Shown piece by piece: positions 8,916 through 17,695 of a stretch of DNA of 64,000 nucleotides. Both the position numbers and the translations under genes were made by a program. The notes below the pieces were generated by a model. The model had not been told where the DNA came from. It did no database searches and saw only the letters and a program-made list of their open reading frames with translations. This DNA comes from Nostoc linckia z4 (GTDB taxonomy: Bacteria > Cyanobacteriota > Cyanobacteriia > Cyanobacteriales > Nostocaceae): NCBI RefSeq assembly GCF_002608075.1, contig NZ_LAHA01000022.1, forward strand, positions 1 to 64,000. The letters run 5' to 3'. How positions within the stretch are numbered: position 1 is the first letter of the stretch; every line of letters starts with the position of its first letter.

Positions 8916-10000
8916 ACAGCCAAAACTTGTAAAAATACCAAGTTCATCTTTTGATTCTAGTCAAGAATAGCGATCGCTATCATAAAATTCTACTTATTTT
9001 GTTAAGGATATTCCTCTATCTACAGAGCAAATATCATTACATGTGTTTACTCATAACAATATATAGCAATGCTCTAAGCACTCATGAGTAAAAAGATTCA
9101 GGCCTGTAACAAGACCTGCTAAATAATAGTTATATTACTGTAATCTAATTTAACTTTTTTCACGCGATCGCCTGTACCTGAAAACTGATAACTTCAGCCT
9201 CACCCGACAATCGTAATATATTCATCAACCGTAGTTGTTTTAAAGACTTTGTAATATTTAAAACATTAACTACTAGCATTCAGAATAATAGTATCAGATT
9301 TTAAAATACTAGGTGTATATAAGTCAATTGACTTTTGTTCTCAGGTATTTGCCATAAAATCTAATCAAGAGGTAGTTACAATTTAGTGTGTACAGCTTTA
9401 ACAACTGTCCACAAAATAGTTGCAGATTTCAAGCTCATGGTAATATTATTTTACTGCCAAAAGATAACATTTTATACATCAAATTGAAAACATGCTGAAA
9501 CAGGTAGTTAGGTGTGCTAACTCTGAAAAAACAAAACATTATTTAATGTATCACCAGAATCAGTAAAAGCTTTACTGTATAAGGCACACAGCTTTTATAA
9601 TTTTCATTATATAAGCTATTCATAGCAAAAAAAGCCACTTCTTAGTAATCATCATAAACAGAAAAGTACATCAGAAAACTTTCTCAAAATGATGAATATT
9701 TTAGCTGAAATATAAAGGATTGATACTATGTCAGTTGTTTTTCGTGTATCTCAAAACATCGAAAGACACACTTTCTACTGTCAATTGTAATTTAATAACG
9801 TGCATTTTATCTAGTATTATGATGTCTATGCACGCTAATTTTTCATATCAAATATTTCTTTTTTTTCTCTCAAAATGTAGCTGAATTTTGAAAAAATCTA
9901 GCAAACAATAAAATTTAGCAAATCATTCTAGGCTACTAAACCAATCGTATTTAGTCAAAAGTTAGTTATTAACAATGTAAGCAAAAGTAACAGGACAAAC
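8916..10000. other. 1.1-kb AT-rich region without a recognisable gene
   Basis: Both strands were read for tRNA-like folds, short ORFs with ribosome sites and terminators, and nothing convincing was found. Only one HIP1-like octamer (near 9163) occurs, and none of the tandem repeats that fill other spacers are present. A regulatory RNA or long leader for the next gene cannot be excluded. Confidence 0.4.
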
Positions 10001-10642
10001 ATGAATATTATTGTTCGTTTATTTGGAGTATTCTTTTTTCAAGTGTCTGCGTTGGCTGCGATGTCTAACATTGCAATGTCTGATGACAAACCTACCGGCG
10101 TCTATACCCAAGAGACTCCTACTGTTTCTGAGCAGACAACAACCCAAAGGATTTGCTCTTTAGATCCCATTGAAGATTTATTACCTCCGCCACAAACCAA
10201 AGCGAGTAATTCTTTACTTTCCTACCTTGCTGACCAGGGTTTTACACAGAATCAAGAAGGTTCGTGGGTTTGTTATGCCAACGATCCCAAAAAAGAAGGA
10301 CGTTACTTTACTCTTTTTAAAGTTAAACAAGTTGATAACAGACTCATAGCAAGTTCTTTCTTAGACGAAGGAAGTCTGATAGAGGGTCAAGAAAATCGTA
10401 GCTTGGACTTTTTTATGATGCTAATTGAGCGTCATATGAATGCTAATCAAGACAACCGCGAAAGTATACGTAGATATTTAGAAGCATTCGTTTCCCTAGT
10501 CAAGCAAGGAAAGATTAAACCTACACGTCGCGCATTCCTTTTTGACCAACCAAACCGAGCATTAGTCATATATCACACACTCTCATCAGGAAACCTCAAA
10601 GGTACTGGAATCACCATCAATATTGATTTGCCTAAGAGTTGA
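10001..10642 (+). CDS. Predicted secreted protein, unknown function
   Basis: Encodes 213 residues. Residues 1-25 form a signal-like hydrophobic N-terminus (IIVRLFGVFFFQVSALAAM). Two cysteines in the mature part (RICSLD and WVCYAND) could form a disulfide. The rest is a mixed alpha/beta domain with an amphipathic region around 135-165 (NRESIRRYLEAFVSLVKQG). An ACAGGA ribosome site lies six bases before the ATG. The next gene, 145 bases downstream on the same strand, also encodes an exported protein; the two may act together, but this is only positional evidence. I do not recognise the family. Confidence 0.65.
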   Translation: MNIIVRLFGVFFFQVSALAAMSNIAMSDDKPTGVYTQETPTVSEQTTTQRICSLDPIEDLLPPPQTKASNSLLSYLADQGFTQNQEGSWVCYANDPKKEGRYFTLFKVKQVDNRLIASSFLDEGSLIEGQENRSLDFFMMLIERHMNANQDNRESIRRYLEAFVSLVKQGKIKPTRRAFLFDQPNRALVIYHTLSSGNLKGTGITINIDLPKS

Positions 10643-10649
10643 AGCGGGG

Positions 10650-10770
10650 AGTGGGGACTGATGACTGTTGATTGATGACTGTTGACTGTTGAGTGGTAAA
10701 TCAGGAGGATTTATTCCCCTCATTCCCCATCCCCCATGCCCAATGCGCCATACCCAATGCCCAATCCGTA
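10650..10770. repeat. GTTGATTGATGACTG and CCCAATGC spacer repeats
   Basis: A block of TGACTGTTGA units (about 10657-10692) and a block of CCCCATGCCCAATG units (about 10723-10765). The second would be read into the N-terminus of the next gene if the longest frame were used, which argues against that start. Confidence 0.75.
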
Positions 10771-10787
10771 TTTATTGGAGGTACATC

Positions 10788-12101
10788 TTGCCTAAATCAA
10801 CTATTAAAAGAATTGCTACGGCAAAGGCGGTTTGCTGGGCAACTATCGCATTTTCATCTGTTGCAGTAGTACTCACTACGTGGCAGTCTGCTTTTGCACA
10901 GTTAAATATTGGCCGCTATGGTATCCAACGAGGACTGGAGTATGAGTATCTCCAGTACCAAGTCAATAACCAAAATCTCAGTCAGATGCGAGTAATTCCT
11001 GCATGTGATGTGGGATTTGGTTTGACTTGCAATAAAACTGGAACGGTAATCCAGCGATTAATTGAGCTAAATGGTGGGACTAATTATCAAAATCTACTGA
11101 TACGAGCTGCTGGCGGGGAGAAAAATTTCCAGAATTTCGCTAGCTTTTACGGTAACAATCCCAATCTCTCTACAGTGCCTTTTGCTTCTTTTTGGAGAAA
11201 AGAATCCTCCACAATCATGGATGGATCTCAATACGTCCTGGGACAATCTTTTGGCCGTAGTCCAGTACAAGGATTGGGATCTGTAACCAACCAATTTTAT
11301 TGGGCACCATATTCTGGAGTGAATGACTCACTGAGCCTCCGTAATGGATTACTAAATCTCAAATTGTCATACGGACGATTGTTGTTTGAAGAAGCTTCCA
11401 AAATTTCCAACATTAGAGAGCAGATTCAGTCTCTAGGCCTGTCCCCAGAAATGACGAATTTTTATGTAAATAAAATCTCTAGAGGCTTGGATGCACTGAA
11501 TTCTGGAGACCAGAGCCAATTAGAAAACAGGATTTTTGAGGTACTATCCTTTCCCTACTCTGAAGATGGTGGGGAATTCGGACGCCCCAATAATGCAATT
11601 CCGCAGGAATTTAATCAACTCTTGGGAGAAGATATACCAGGAGATATTTTGCTGGCTGACAATGCACTACCATTGGATGGAGAAGCAATCAGCCTCGATA
11701 CTTTCCCTGGTTCTGCGGGAGATGTTTTGGTACAAGACAATTCTGATTCTTTCCCGCTTTGGCCAATAATTGGAGTTGGGGGTCTTGGTTTAATTCTGCT
11801 TTTACTGTTAAGTGATGATAGTTCTTCAGGTTCTTCAGTTTCTTCAGCACAACCAGTTATTTCTTCTCCCACAAATCCACCTTTATCTCTCACCAACAAA
11901 GGAGAATGCGATTTAAATCCCAATAATAACGGTTCGCAAGGTACACAAGTTATTGAAGTTCCATGTAGTGTTACTCCTCAAACCCCCACGGAAGTAAAAA
12001 AGGTAGTAGAGCCATCTACAGTCAAAGCCTTTATATTGCTAATTGTTCTCTTATGTATATTCCGTTACAAACAACGAGCTTTAAAAATTCGTAGTTGGTA
12101 A
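10788..12101 (+). CDS. Exported protein with signal peptide, inner membrane segment and PEP-CTERM-like tail
   Basis: The start is TTG at 10788, because GGAGGT lies five bases upstream (10777-10782) and the preceding in-frame codons are spacer repeat. Residues 1-37 form a signal peptide ending in the consensus AFA-Q. The mature part, about 300 residues, has no motif I recognise; it has one Cys pair (PACDVGFGLTCNK). A hydrophobic segment PLWPIIGVGGLGLILLLLL (about 325-343) is followed by a Ser-rich linker. The extreme C-terminus reads EPSTVKAFILLIVLLCIFRYKQR, close to the EPST-hydrophobic-basic layout of exosortase (PEP-CTERM) signals. It may be a surface protein processed by exosortase. Function unknown. 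Confidence 0.7.
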   Translation: MPKSTIKRIATAKAVCWATIAFSSVAVVLTTWQSAFAQLNIGRYGIQRGLEYEYLQYQVNNQNLSQMRVIPACDVGFGLTCNKTGTVIQRLIELNGGTNYQNLLIRAAGGEKNFQNFASFYGNNPNLSTVPFASFWRKESSTIMDGSQYVLGQSFGRSPVQGLGSVTNQFYWAPYSGVNDSLSLRNGLLNLKLSYGRLLFEEASKISNIREQIQSLGLSPEMTNFYVNKISRGLDALNSGDQSQLENRIFEVLSFPYSEDGGEFGRPNNAIPQEFNQLLGEDIPGDILLADNALPLDGEAISLDTFPGSAGDVLVQDNSDSFPLWPIIGVGGLGLILLLLLSDDSSSGSSVSSAQPVISSPTNPPLSLTNKGECDLNPNNNGSQGTQVIEVPCSVTPQTPTEVKKVVEPSTVKAFILLIVLLCIFRYKQRALKIRSW

Positions 12102-12124
12102 TTATCATACCAATTTTGGATTGT

Positions 12125-12170
12125 GGATACTTCTCTACGAGAGGCTGCGCCAACGACAGGCTCAGTACAA
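12125..12170. repeat. Dispersed short repeat (ACGAGAGGCTGCGCCAA type)
   Basis: A GC-rich patch in an AT-rich spacer, containing CTACGAGAGGCTGCGCCAA and GACAGGCTCAGTACAAG. Related sequence (GCGCAGCGTCTCG) appears at about 37951-37968. I recall it as a frequent dispersed repeat in Nostocales. Confidence 0.55.
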
Positions 12171-12265
12171 GTTTTGGATTTTGGATTAAAAACATTTGAT
12201 ACAAGGCTGTTCGCAAAATTTCAAACAATACTTCCTATGCCAATTTGATATCACAATAATATTTT

Positions 12266-13009
12266 TTAAAATTCTCTCAGGAGTTTGCCATACCCATAAA
12301 GGCGATCGCGGATGTTGTTTTGTCGTAAGGCATACCACCAGATTGCTGCATTAATGGCAATCACTGGCTTTTTGAGCCATCGCTCTGCTTCGTCGGCGAG
12401 TCTGAGCATACTCAAATTAGTACCCATTTGTATGATGGCATCTACATCATCACCATCGATTTCCTGAAGATGATTGCGAAGAGTATCTTCTGAGACTTCG
12501 GCGATCGCTGTTGCAGTGGGACAACGCAATCCTTTGAGCCGGACGACTTCCACGCCAATGTCGCTAAAAAAGCGGCGTAACTTATCGTCAGCCACAGCCT
12601 GATAAGGGGTAATGACTGCAATCTTATTAAATTGCAACGCTTCTACAGCCGCCTGACATGCTGAAGCGCCAGTAGCCACTTGCAGGCCAGTATATTCCTC
12701 AAGTCGTTTGATGAAAGCTCTATTTCCCTCAATTCCTCCCCAAAAAGTCTCAGCACTCATTCCCATGATTACGTAGTCGATAGCCGCAGTCATGACGCGA
12801 TCGACTGCGAAAAAAATTTCCTTGTCGATTTCCTCCAGAATACGCACCATTTTTTCATCGGTACTCAAGTCTTGGTCTCGAATATAAATCCGGGACATAT
12901 GAGACGTAACGCCCGGTACAGCCATCGCGTGAAAATCTGGTTCCACGATGGTGTTTGTACTGGGCGCAAGCACCCCAAATTTTTTTCGCCATCCTAAGGC
13001 GTCCGTCAT
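12266..13009 (-). CDS. Maleate isomerase / arylmalonate decarboxylase family protein
   Basis: Encodes 247 residues of the Asp/Glu-racemase superfamily. Typical motifs are FGVLAPSTNTIVEPDF at the start, the substrate-loop region VIMGMSAETFWGG (about 80-92) and AIIQMGTNLSM (about 189-199), and KPVIAINAAIWWYALR. Characterised members use one or two active-site cysteines at these two loops. Here the loops read MGMS and QMGTN with no Cys, and the only cysteines are in SACQ and LRCP. The gene lies 63 bases downstream of the cupin gene on the same strand and is probably co-transcribed. It may act by a different mechanism or on a different substrate. Confidence 0.75.
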   Translation of the reverse strand: MTDALGWRKKFGVLAPSTNTIVEPDFHAMAVPGVTSHMSRIYIRDQDLSTDEKMVRILEEIDKEIFFAVDRVMTAAIDYVIMGMSAETFWGGIEGNRAFIKRLEEYTGLQVATGASACQAAVEALQFNKIAVITPYQAVADDKLRRFFSDIGVEVVRLKGLRCPTATAIAEVSEDTLRNHLQEIDGDDVDAIIQMGTNLSMLRLADEAERWLKKPVIAINAAIWWYALRQNNIRDRLYGYGKLLREF

Positions 13010-13072
13010 GGTAAAGTCCTTGTGGATAAAGTTATTTGCTGTGCTAATTATAGTTTTCGCTCCACTAAAACT

Positions 13073-13978
13073 TTACTTGTCTTTATTAATTGCAGCCTCC
13101 AGACGTGCTTGATCTTGCTGAGTAATGTCTGGGTTATGCAGTATCCAATAACAATCTAGACGGTCATTAGTGCGAAACAAAAGTAGTGCGCCACTTTCTG
13201 TCCAAAACGGCCCGTGTGGAATGTGTGCGGGTCGCCAGTAATAGCCATCTTTGCACATTGCTGCATAGCGTCTATTAAAGGGATCGTCACTCATAGACCA
13301 ATGTCCAAGGACATCGCCAGAAATCACATAGGCCTCCTCAGTGGTAGGATGACCAGCATAGAAATTGCCTTCAATCCACATAGGTACTAAACCGAGAATC
13401 CACGTAGCGCGTCCAGTTTTTTTATTGGTATATAGACTTTTACGGGCTGAACCTGGAGGTAAAAACGTTGTACTCTCCCATTTCATTGCGTGGAGTTCTT
13501 GCAATGGAATATACTCAGTCATACGTTCATGAGTCTGCATATTTACGTGATATACAGAAGTTTCCGGGATTTGTGGAAGCTCTGCGTAGTCCTCTGTGAT
13601 ATAGGTAGGCGTAGCATCTGGCATCCACAACAGAATGGTGTCTTCTTGCGTTTTCCAAGGGCCAGTGGGTATACCAGCAGGGATAAAAGAGTAACTGAGA
13701 TTGCGTAGTATAAACCCACCCTGACAGAGCGCCCCTGTTAAGACAAAAATTTCCACATTGGTCGTAAAATGACCAACAGGTGCGCTCCAACCCTTTTTCA
13801 AGACTACTCGCTGTGTAGATTCACCTGTACTTTCGTTGATGGATAGAACTTGAGCAGTAGCATCTTCTCCAATCACAAAGTTTTTTACCTCAAAAGGCAC
13901 TTGTGGAAAGTCGATAACTGAGTTGAGTGATTCTTCAGTTTCTACATGTTTGCGTCCTGTAAAGATATTCTTGTTCAT
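13073..13978 (-). CDS. Two-domain cupin protein (DUF4437-like)
   Basis: Encodes 301 residues with two cupin-like beta-barrels. The first covers about 35-135 (GWSAPVGHFTTNVEIFVLTGAL then FIPAGIPTGPW). The second covers about 180-285 (MWIEGNFYAGHPTTEEAYVISGDVLG then WRPAHIPHGPF). Histidines and a Glu in the second barrel (GHPTTEE, HIPHG) suit a metal site. Cupins range from dioxygenases to isomerases, so the reaction cannot be assigned. The downstream maleate-isomerase-like gene and divergent SnoaL-like gene suggest a small-molecule catabolic or modifying module. Confidence 0.75.
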   Translation of the reverse strand: MNKNIFTGRKHVETEESLNSVIDFPQVPFEVKNFVIGEDATAQVLSINESTGESTQRVVLKKGWSAPVGHFTTNVEIFVLTGALCQGGFILRNLSYSFIPAGIPTGPWKTQEDTILLWMPDATPTYITEDYAELPQIPETSVYHVNMQTHERMTEYIPLQELHAMKWESTTFLPPGSARKSLYTNKKTGRATWILGLVPMWIEGNFYAGHPTTEEAYVISGDVLGHWSMSDDPFNRRYAAMCKDGYYWRPAHIPHGPFWTESGALLLFRTNDRLDCYWILHNPDITQQDQARLEAAINKDK

Positions 13979-14203
13979 TTGAATTTCAACGTTATTATGG
14001 ATAGAATTTGAGCTTTGATTGTCTTAATGTCCTTTAAGCATATATAGCAATGCTAAATAATTTGTGAAATATTACGTATTAAGGTTGTTGACAGTCAACA
14101 ATTAACACCGATATTGTTCACAACTAAAATAGGATTGCTATAGTAATTTTAAAACTTAAAAACTAAAAATGTATAAAAGTTAGATATCAAAGGGAATCTA
14201 CAA

Positions 14204-14602
14204 ATGACACAAAACTCAGAAAATACTTTAAAAATTGCTCAGCAGGCATTTAAAAATCTTACACATGGTATGGAAACAGGAGAATGGGAAGCATTGTTAG
14301 ATATGCTCTCGGAAGATTTTACCCTTTGGTTTCCTATGGGGAAATTTCACGGTTTGAATGTAGGAAAAGACCGAGCTAGAGAATTTTTCGAGTATGTTTC
14401 TCAATCCTTCACACCAGGCTTGAAACTAACTGGTTTAGACCGTGTTACCAGCAATGAAACAACTGCTGTCTTTGAATTTCGTGATGAAGGACTTTTATTT
14501 GGAGAGCCTTACAAAAATCGAGTAGCAGTTTCCTTTGATGTGCGTGGAGACAAAATTTGTGGCTATCGAGAATATTTTGGTAGTGATGGCAAATCGTATT
14601 AA
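14204..14602 (+). CDS. SnoaL-like / NTF2-fold protein
   Basis: Encodes 132 residues typical of the SnoaL-like branch of the NTF2 fold: a helical N-terminus, LLDMLSEDFTLWFPMGKFHGLNVGKDRAREFFEYV, then beta strands ending VSFDVRGDKICGYREYFGS. Members include polyketide cyclases, ketosteroid isomerases and many uncharacterised small enzymes. An AGGGA ribosome site precedes the ATG. It is divergent from the cupin gene, with a ~225-bp AT-rich spacer that probably carries both promoters. Confidence 0.8.
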   Translation: MTQNSENTLKIAQQAFKNLTHGMETGEWEALLDMLSEDFTLWFPMGKFHGLNVGKDRAREFFEYVSQSFTPGLKLTGLDRVTSNETTAVFEFRDEGLLFGEPYKNRVAVSFDVRGDKICGYREYFGSDGKSY

Positions 14603-14692
14603 AGCAGAATTCAGAATTCAAAAATCGCTTTGCGTGGGAAAGTAACTAGCACAAAAGAGTGGCAAAGCTGAAAACAAAAATCTAAAATTTCA

Positions 14693-15181
14693 TTAATTTT
14701 TCTCAATATTCAGTTGGTTAATTTCTTTACATTTAGCTTCTGCTGCTTGATATGCCGCTAAATAGTCTTGACCGCCCAGCATCACATCACCGTAATATTC
14801 ATAAGGTGGCTCACCATAGATAGGTAACGGATCGTCTTCTGGATAGTCTTCTTTTGATTCTTCAATAATGGCTTTGAGTTTTTTTACAGTCAGCTTTTGT
14901 GCAGCAAAATACCAGAGTTCTTGAGGATTTTTTTTCAGATGCGGTAATGTGGGATCGATAATGCGTATAAGGGAGTCATTGCTGGAAGTATCGCTTACCT
15001 CAATCCAACTGTGTTCAATTGGTCTGTATGGCTTTCCCACAAAAGTTAAAAATCCTTGGACATATTTTGCTCCCTCAGTTGATAACGCTGCTTTGTATGC
15101 ATTGTCAAACGGGGTACTAGCTTTGCTGTTTATGCTTTGAGCAATTTTAATTGACAGCGTTTCATCCAATAATTTGTTCAT
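14693..15181 (-). CDS. Hypothetical protein
   Basis: Encodes 162 residues from the ATG at 15181; a longer reading from TTG at 15190 adds three. There is no signal peptide or membrane segment. The sequence has a conserved-looking central part (HSWIEVSDTSSNDSLIRIIDPTLPHL) and an acidic stretch EESKEDYPEDDPLPIYGEPPYEYYGD. The HSWIE and IIDPTL segments faintly resemble small proteins that handle transglutaminase-like folds, but this is not enough to assign a function. Confidence 0.6.
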   Translation of the reverse strand: MNKLLDETLSIKIAQSINSKASTPFDNAYKAALSTEGAKYVQGFLTFVGKPYRPIEHSWIEVSDTSSNDSLIRIIDPTLPHLKKNPQELWYFAAQKLTVKKLKAIIEESKEDYPEDDPLPIYGEPPYEYYGDVMLGGQDYLAAYQAAEAKCKEINQLNIEKN

Positions 15182-15243
15182 CAATAGCAAGGATTAGAGC
15201 AGCCATGAGAACATGTTACCACTGTTTAGGGAGTGGGGATTGG

Positions 15244-15410
15244 CGAGTAAGGAGATGAGGGGGATGGCAACGCCTTGGGAAAAGGGGAAAGGAGGGATCT
15301 TTTTTTCCTCTTTGCCCTTTGCCCCATGCCCAATGCCCCATGCCCAATGCCCCATGCCCAATGCCCCATGCCCAATGCCCCATGCCCAATGTCCTATGCC
15401 TAGTCAACAG
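15244..15410. repeat. Composite spacer repeat, copy 1 (lacks the 21-bp module)
   Basis: Begins with GAGATGAGGGGGATGGCAAC and GCCTTGGGAAAAGGGG, then AGGAGGGATCTTTTTTTCC, then CCCCATGCCCAATG heptamers. The same composite recurs at 16320-16405 (inverted), 18919-19100 and 23735-23860 (inverted). Here the GGTTCGACAAGCTCACCAACC module is absent. Confidence 0.85.
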
Positions 15411-15458
15411 TCATCAATCAACAATCCCATATAAAAACATTAAAACTTTTAATAAAAG

Positions 15459-16226
15459 TTAAAACTTCTCCTTAGTAGCTAACATTTGTACAATTTTATC
15501 TGCACTATCTAAATCTCCAACAATTCGGCGAATTGGGTGAGGCCAAACTTTAACAAGAGTAGGAGTCGCAGAAACCTGATTAATTTCTGCTTGTTCTGGA
15601 TGAGTTAAAACATCAATGATCTTTAAAGTATAAGGGTGTCGGAGCGATCGCTCTAACAACTCGTGTAAATTTTGAAGTATGCGTTCGGTAGTTCCGCTAT
15701 GGCCTGCAACAAACAAGCGCAGGACATAACCTTGTGTTGTGGATTTTTCTTTTTGTGCGATCGCTGGCTGGTGATATTTTGGTACAGGTTCAGAAAGATC
15801 TAAACGTACAATTAAATCATGATCTTCCCAAAGTTGCGGGAATGAGGAACGATAAGTTGATAGCACCATGCGATCGCACAATCCTTCCTGCCAAGGAGCT
15901 GGTTGCCATAATAACTCCTCTGTATCAAAAATAGCATTTAGCAAAGGTTGATATCTGATTACAGATGGATAGGCTTCCGCAAAAGTTCGCACTCGTTGAG
16001 TACGCGGATCTAACCAGTGGTCAATAGTCGCAGTATAACAAGGTACTAAAAAGTGTGGTGGCTCTGGTAAATCCAGAATTTCCTGCAAAGCAGAACACAA
16101 ATGCAAATGCCATCGACCTTGCTTACTAGGGTCGATGCAGTAAATTAAATCTCCTCCAGGTGTAAATAGCGCAATACCTTTAAACAACTGGGGTGTAGAT
16201 AGTTTGTTTGTCGTCAAGTTATTCAC
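15459..16226 (-). CDS. KaiB-domain protein with ~160-residue N-terminal extension
   Basis: Encodes 255 residues, GTG start. Residues 167-250 form a KaiB-like thioredoxin-fold domain: YVLRLFVAGHSGTTERILQNLHELLE, then YTLKIIDVLTHPEQAEINQVSATPTLVKVWPHPIRRIVGDL. This matches KaiB and the KaiB-like sensor of SasA. KaiB binds KaiC to set circadian phase, but standard KaiB is only about 100 residues. The N-terminal 160 residues (PGGDLIYCIDPSKQGRWHLHLC, VPCYTATIDHWLDP) are not a histidine kinase and I do not recognise them. The pilT gene 186 bases upstream on the same strand may hint at a link to motility. A clock role is inference from the domain. Confidence 0.8.
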   Translation of the reverse strand: MNNLTTNKLSTPQLFKGIALFTPGGDLIYCIDPSKQGRWHLHLCSALQEILDLPEPPHFLVPCYTATIDHWLDPRTQRVRTFAEAYPSVIRYQPLLNAIFDTEELLWQPAPWQEGLCDRMVLSTYRSSFPQLWEDHDLIVRLDLSEPVPKYHQPAIAQKEKSTTQGYVLRLFVAGHSGTTERILQNLHELLERSLRHPYTLKIIDVLTHPEQAEINQVSATPTLVKVWPHPIRRIVGDLDSADKIVQMLATKEKF

Positions 16227-16239
16227 AACAGCTAAGGAA

Positions 16240-16405
16240 TAAAAAGGTAAAAACTAAAAAACTTTCTCTTTTACCTTTTACCTTAGCGAGAACTGCAAGC
16301 AGGAATACAAAGAATTTGGGTATGGGGCATTGGGCAAAGAGGAAAAAAAGATCCCTCCTTTTCCCTTTTCCCAAGGCGTTGCCATCCCCCTCATCTCCCA
16401 AGTCC
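16240..16405. repeat. Composite spacer repeat, copy 2 (inverted, lacks the 21-bp module)
   Basis: The reverse complement of the GATGGCAACGCCTTGGGAAAAGG composite, including GATCCCTCC and GGGCATTGGGC heptamers. It lies between the KaiB-like gene and pilT. Like copy 1, it has no 21-bp module. Confidence 0.85.
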
Positions 16406-16411
16406 CCAATA

Positions 16412-17695
16412 CTAAACTCGACCTCGGAGAAATTGTGCCATTTCGTTAGGAGTTGGTGACATCTCTAGGGCTGTTTCTTCAGTAATGCGACCATCTTGAT
16501 AAAGATTGAGCAAGGACTGATTCATAGTGATCATGCCGTCAAAGCTGGCTTGTTTCATCAATTCGGTAATTTCATCATACTTACCATCTTTGATCCATTC
16601 TTTGATGGCTTCGGTGTTGATCAAGATATCGTGGAAAGCAGCTCGCTTACCGTCTGTTGTACGGCACAAACCTTGGGCAATTACAGCCACTAAAGACTCA
16701 GAAATTGCCACTCGCATGGCATCTTGCTCTTCACCAGAGTAGAGGTTGAGTATCCGCTCAATGGTTTTCACAGCGCTATTGGTGTGCAAGGTTCCCATTA
16801 CCAAGTGACCAGTCTGAGCAGCTTTGAGGGCGGTGTTGACTGTTTCTTTATCCCGCATTTCCCCTACTAGAATCAAATCTGGGTCTTCCCGTAAAGCTGC
16901 TTTCAAAGCGTTGTCAAATTTTCGGGTGTGCATTCCCACTTCCCGTTGCTTTACCAAGGATTTGCGGCTTTGGTGGACAAATTCTATGGGGTCTTCAATG
17001 GTGATGATGTGCTTAGCCATCTCTTTATTGATGTAATCAATCATCGCCGCCATTGTTGTGGATTTACCAGAACCAGTCGGCCCGGTTACCAAAATTAAGC
17101 CTTTGTGGTGATGACAAATATCCCGAAAAATGGGGGGTAATCTCAACTGTTCCATTGTTAAGATTTTTAAAGGAATTAACCGCAACACCATTGCAGGCCC
17201 TTTTAGAGAACCAAATACGTTAATCCGCACGCGAGCAAATTCGTACTGAGTTGCTCCATCAAATTCTAGATGTTCTTCAAAGCGTTGAATTTCTGCCTCC
17301 GTCATCACCTCCCTCAACCAACTCATCAAACTCTCTTTATCGGTTTCTGGATATTCTGTTGATTGAATTTCTCCTCGGTTGCGGAAACGCGGTACTTCGC
17401 CTACACCTAAATGAATATCGGAATATCCTTGGTCGTAAGCTTCCCTGATAATCTGCGCTAAAGTCAGTCCTGGAGGGCTAGTTTTAGGGCGAGCTGAACT
17501 AGGTATTGGTGGTGGTGTACCTGGACGATGACCTGATACAGGCGCAGAGTTAACAGCAGGAGAGTTAGCGCTCATATCCAATGTTTGTGTCATTTGGCGC
17601 TGCGTACTCATACCTGGTGGAGGTGGTGGTGGTGCTGGTGGCACGTTACGACTGGTAGCAGAATTAGAATTTAATGGAGACTGTGATTCTGTCAT
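16412..17695 (-). CDS. pilT: PilT-type retraction ATPase of type IV pili
   Basis: A hexameric ATPase that depolymerises type IV pili for twitching and phototaxis. The 427 residues start with a ~75-residue Pro-rich, probably disordered extension (APPPPPPG). The PilT core follows: LAQIIREAYDQGYSDIHLGVGE, Walker A GPTGSGKST at 205-213, Asp box IITIEDPIEF at about 230, Walker B LILVGEMRD at about 274-282 and His box GHLVMGTLHTN at about 296-306. These match PilT rather than PilB. Cyanobacteria usually have two PilT paralogues, and the Pro-rich extension may mark one subtype. The gene is followed by the KaiB-domain gene. Confidence 0.93.
   Translation of the reverse strand: MTESQSPLNSNSATSRNVPPAPPPPPPGMSTQRQMTQTLDMSANSPAVNSAPVSGHRPGTPPPIPSSARPKTSPPGLTLAQIIREAYDQGYSDIHLGVGEVPRFRNRGEIQSTEYPETDKESLMSWLREVMTEAEIQRFEEHLEFDGATQYEFARVRINVFGSLKGPAMVLRLIPLKILTMEQLRLPPIFRDICHHHKGLILVTGPTGSGKSTTMAAMIDYINKEMAKHIITIEDPIEFVHQSRKSLVKQREVGMHTRKFDNALKAALREDPDLILVGEMRDKETVNTALKAAQTGHLVMGTLHTNSAVKTIERILNLYSGEEQDAMRVAISESLVAVIAQGLCRTTDGKRAAFHDILINTEAIKEWIKDGKYDEITELMKQASFDGMITMNQSLLNLYQDGRITEETALEMSPTPNEMAQFLRGRV

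Noticed and set aside
8916..10000. tRNA or structural RNA in the 1.1-kb empty region
   Set aside because: No cloverleaf-like set of stems, no T-loop GTTCRA context and no terminator was seen.
15244..15434. Possible CRISPR array in the CCCCATGCCCAATG stretch
   Set aside because: Repeats are contiguous heptamers with no unique spacers of constant length. The same applies to the other tandem arrays in the window.
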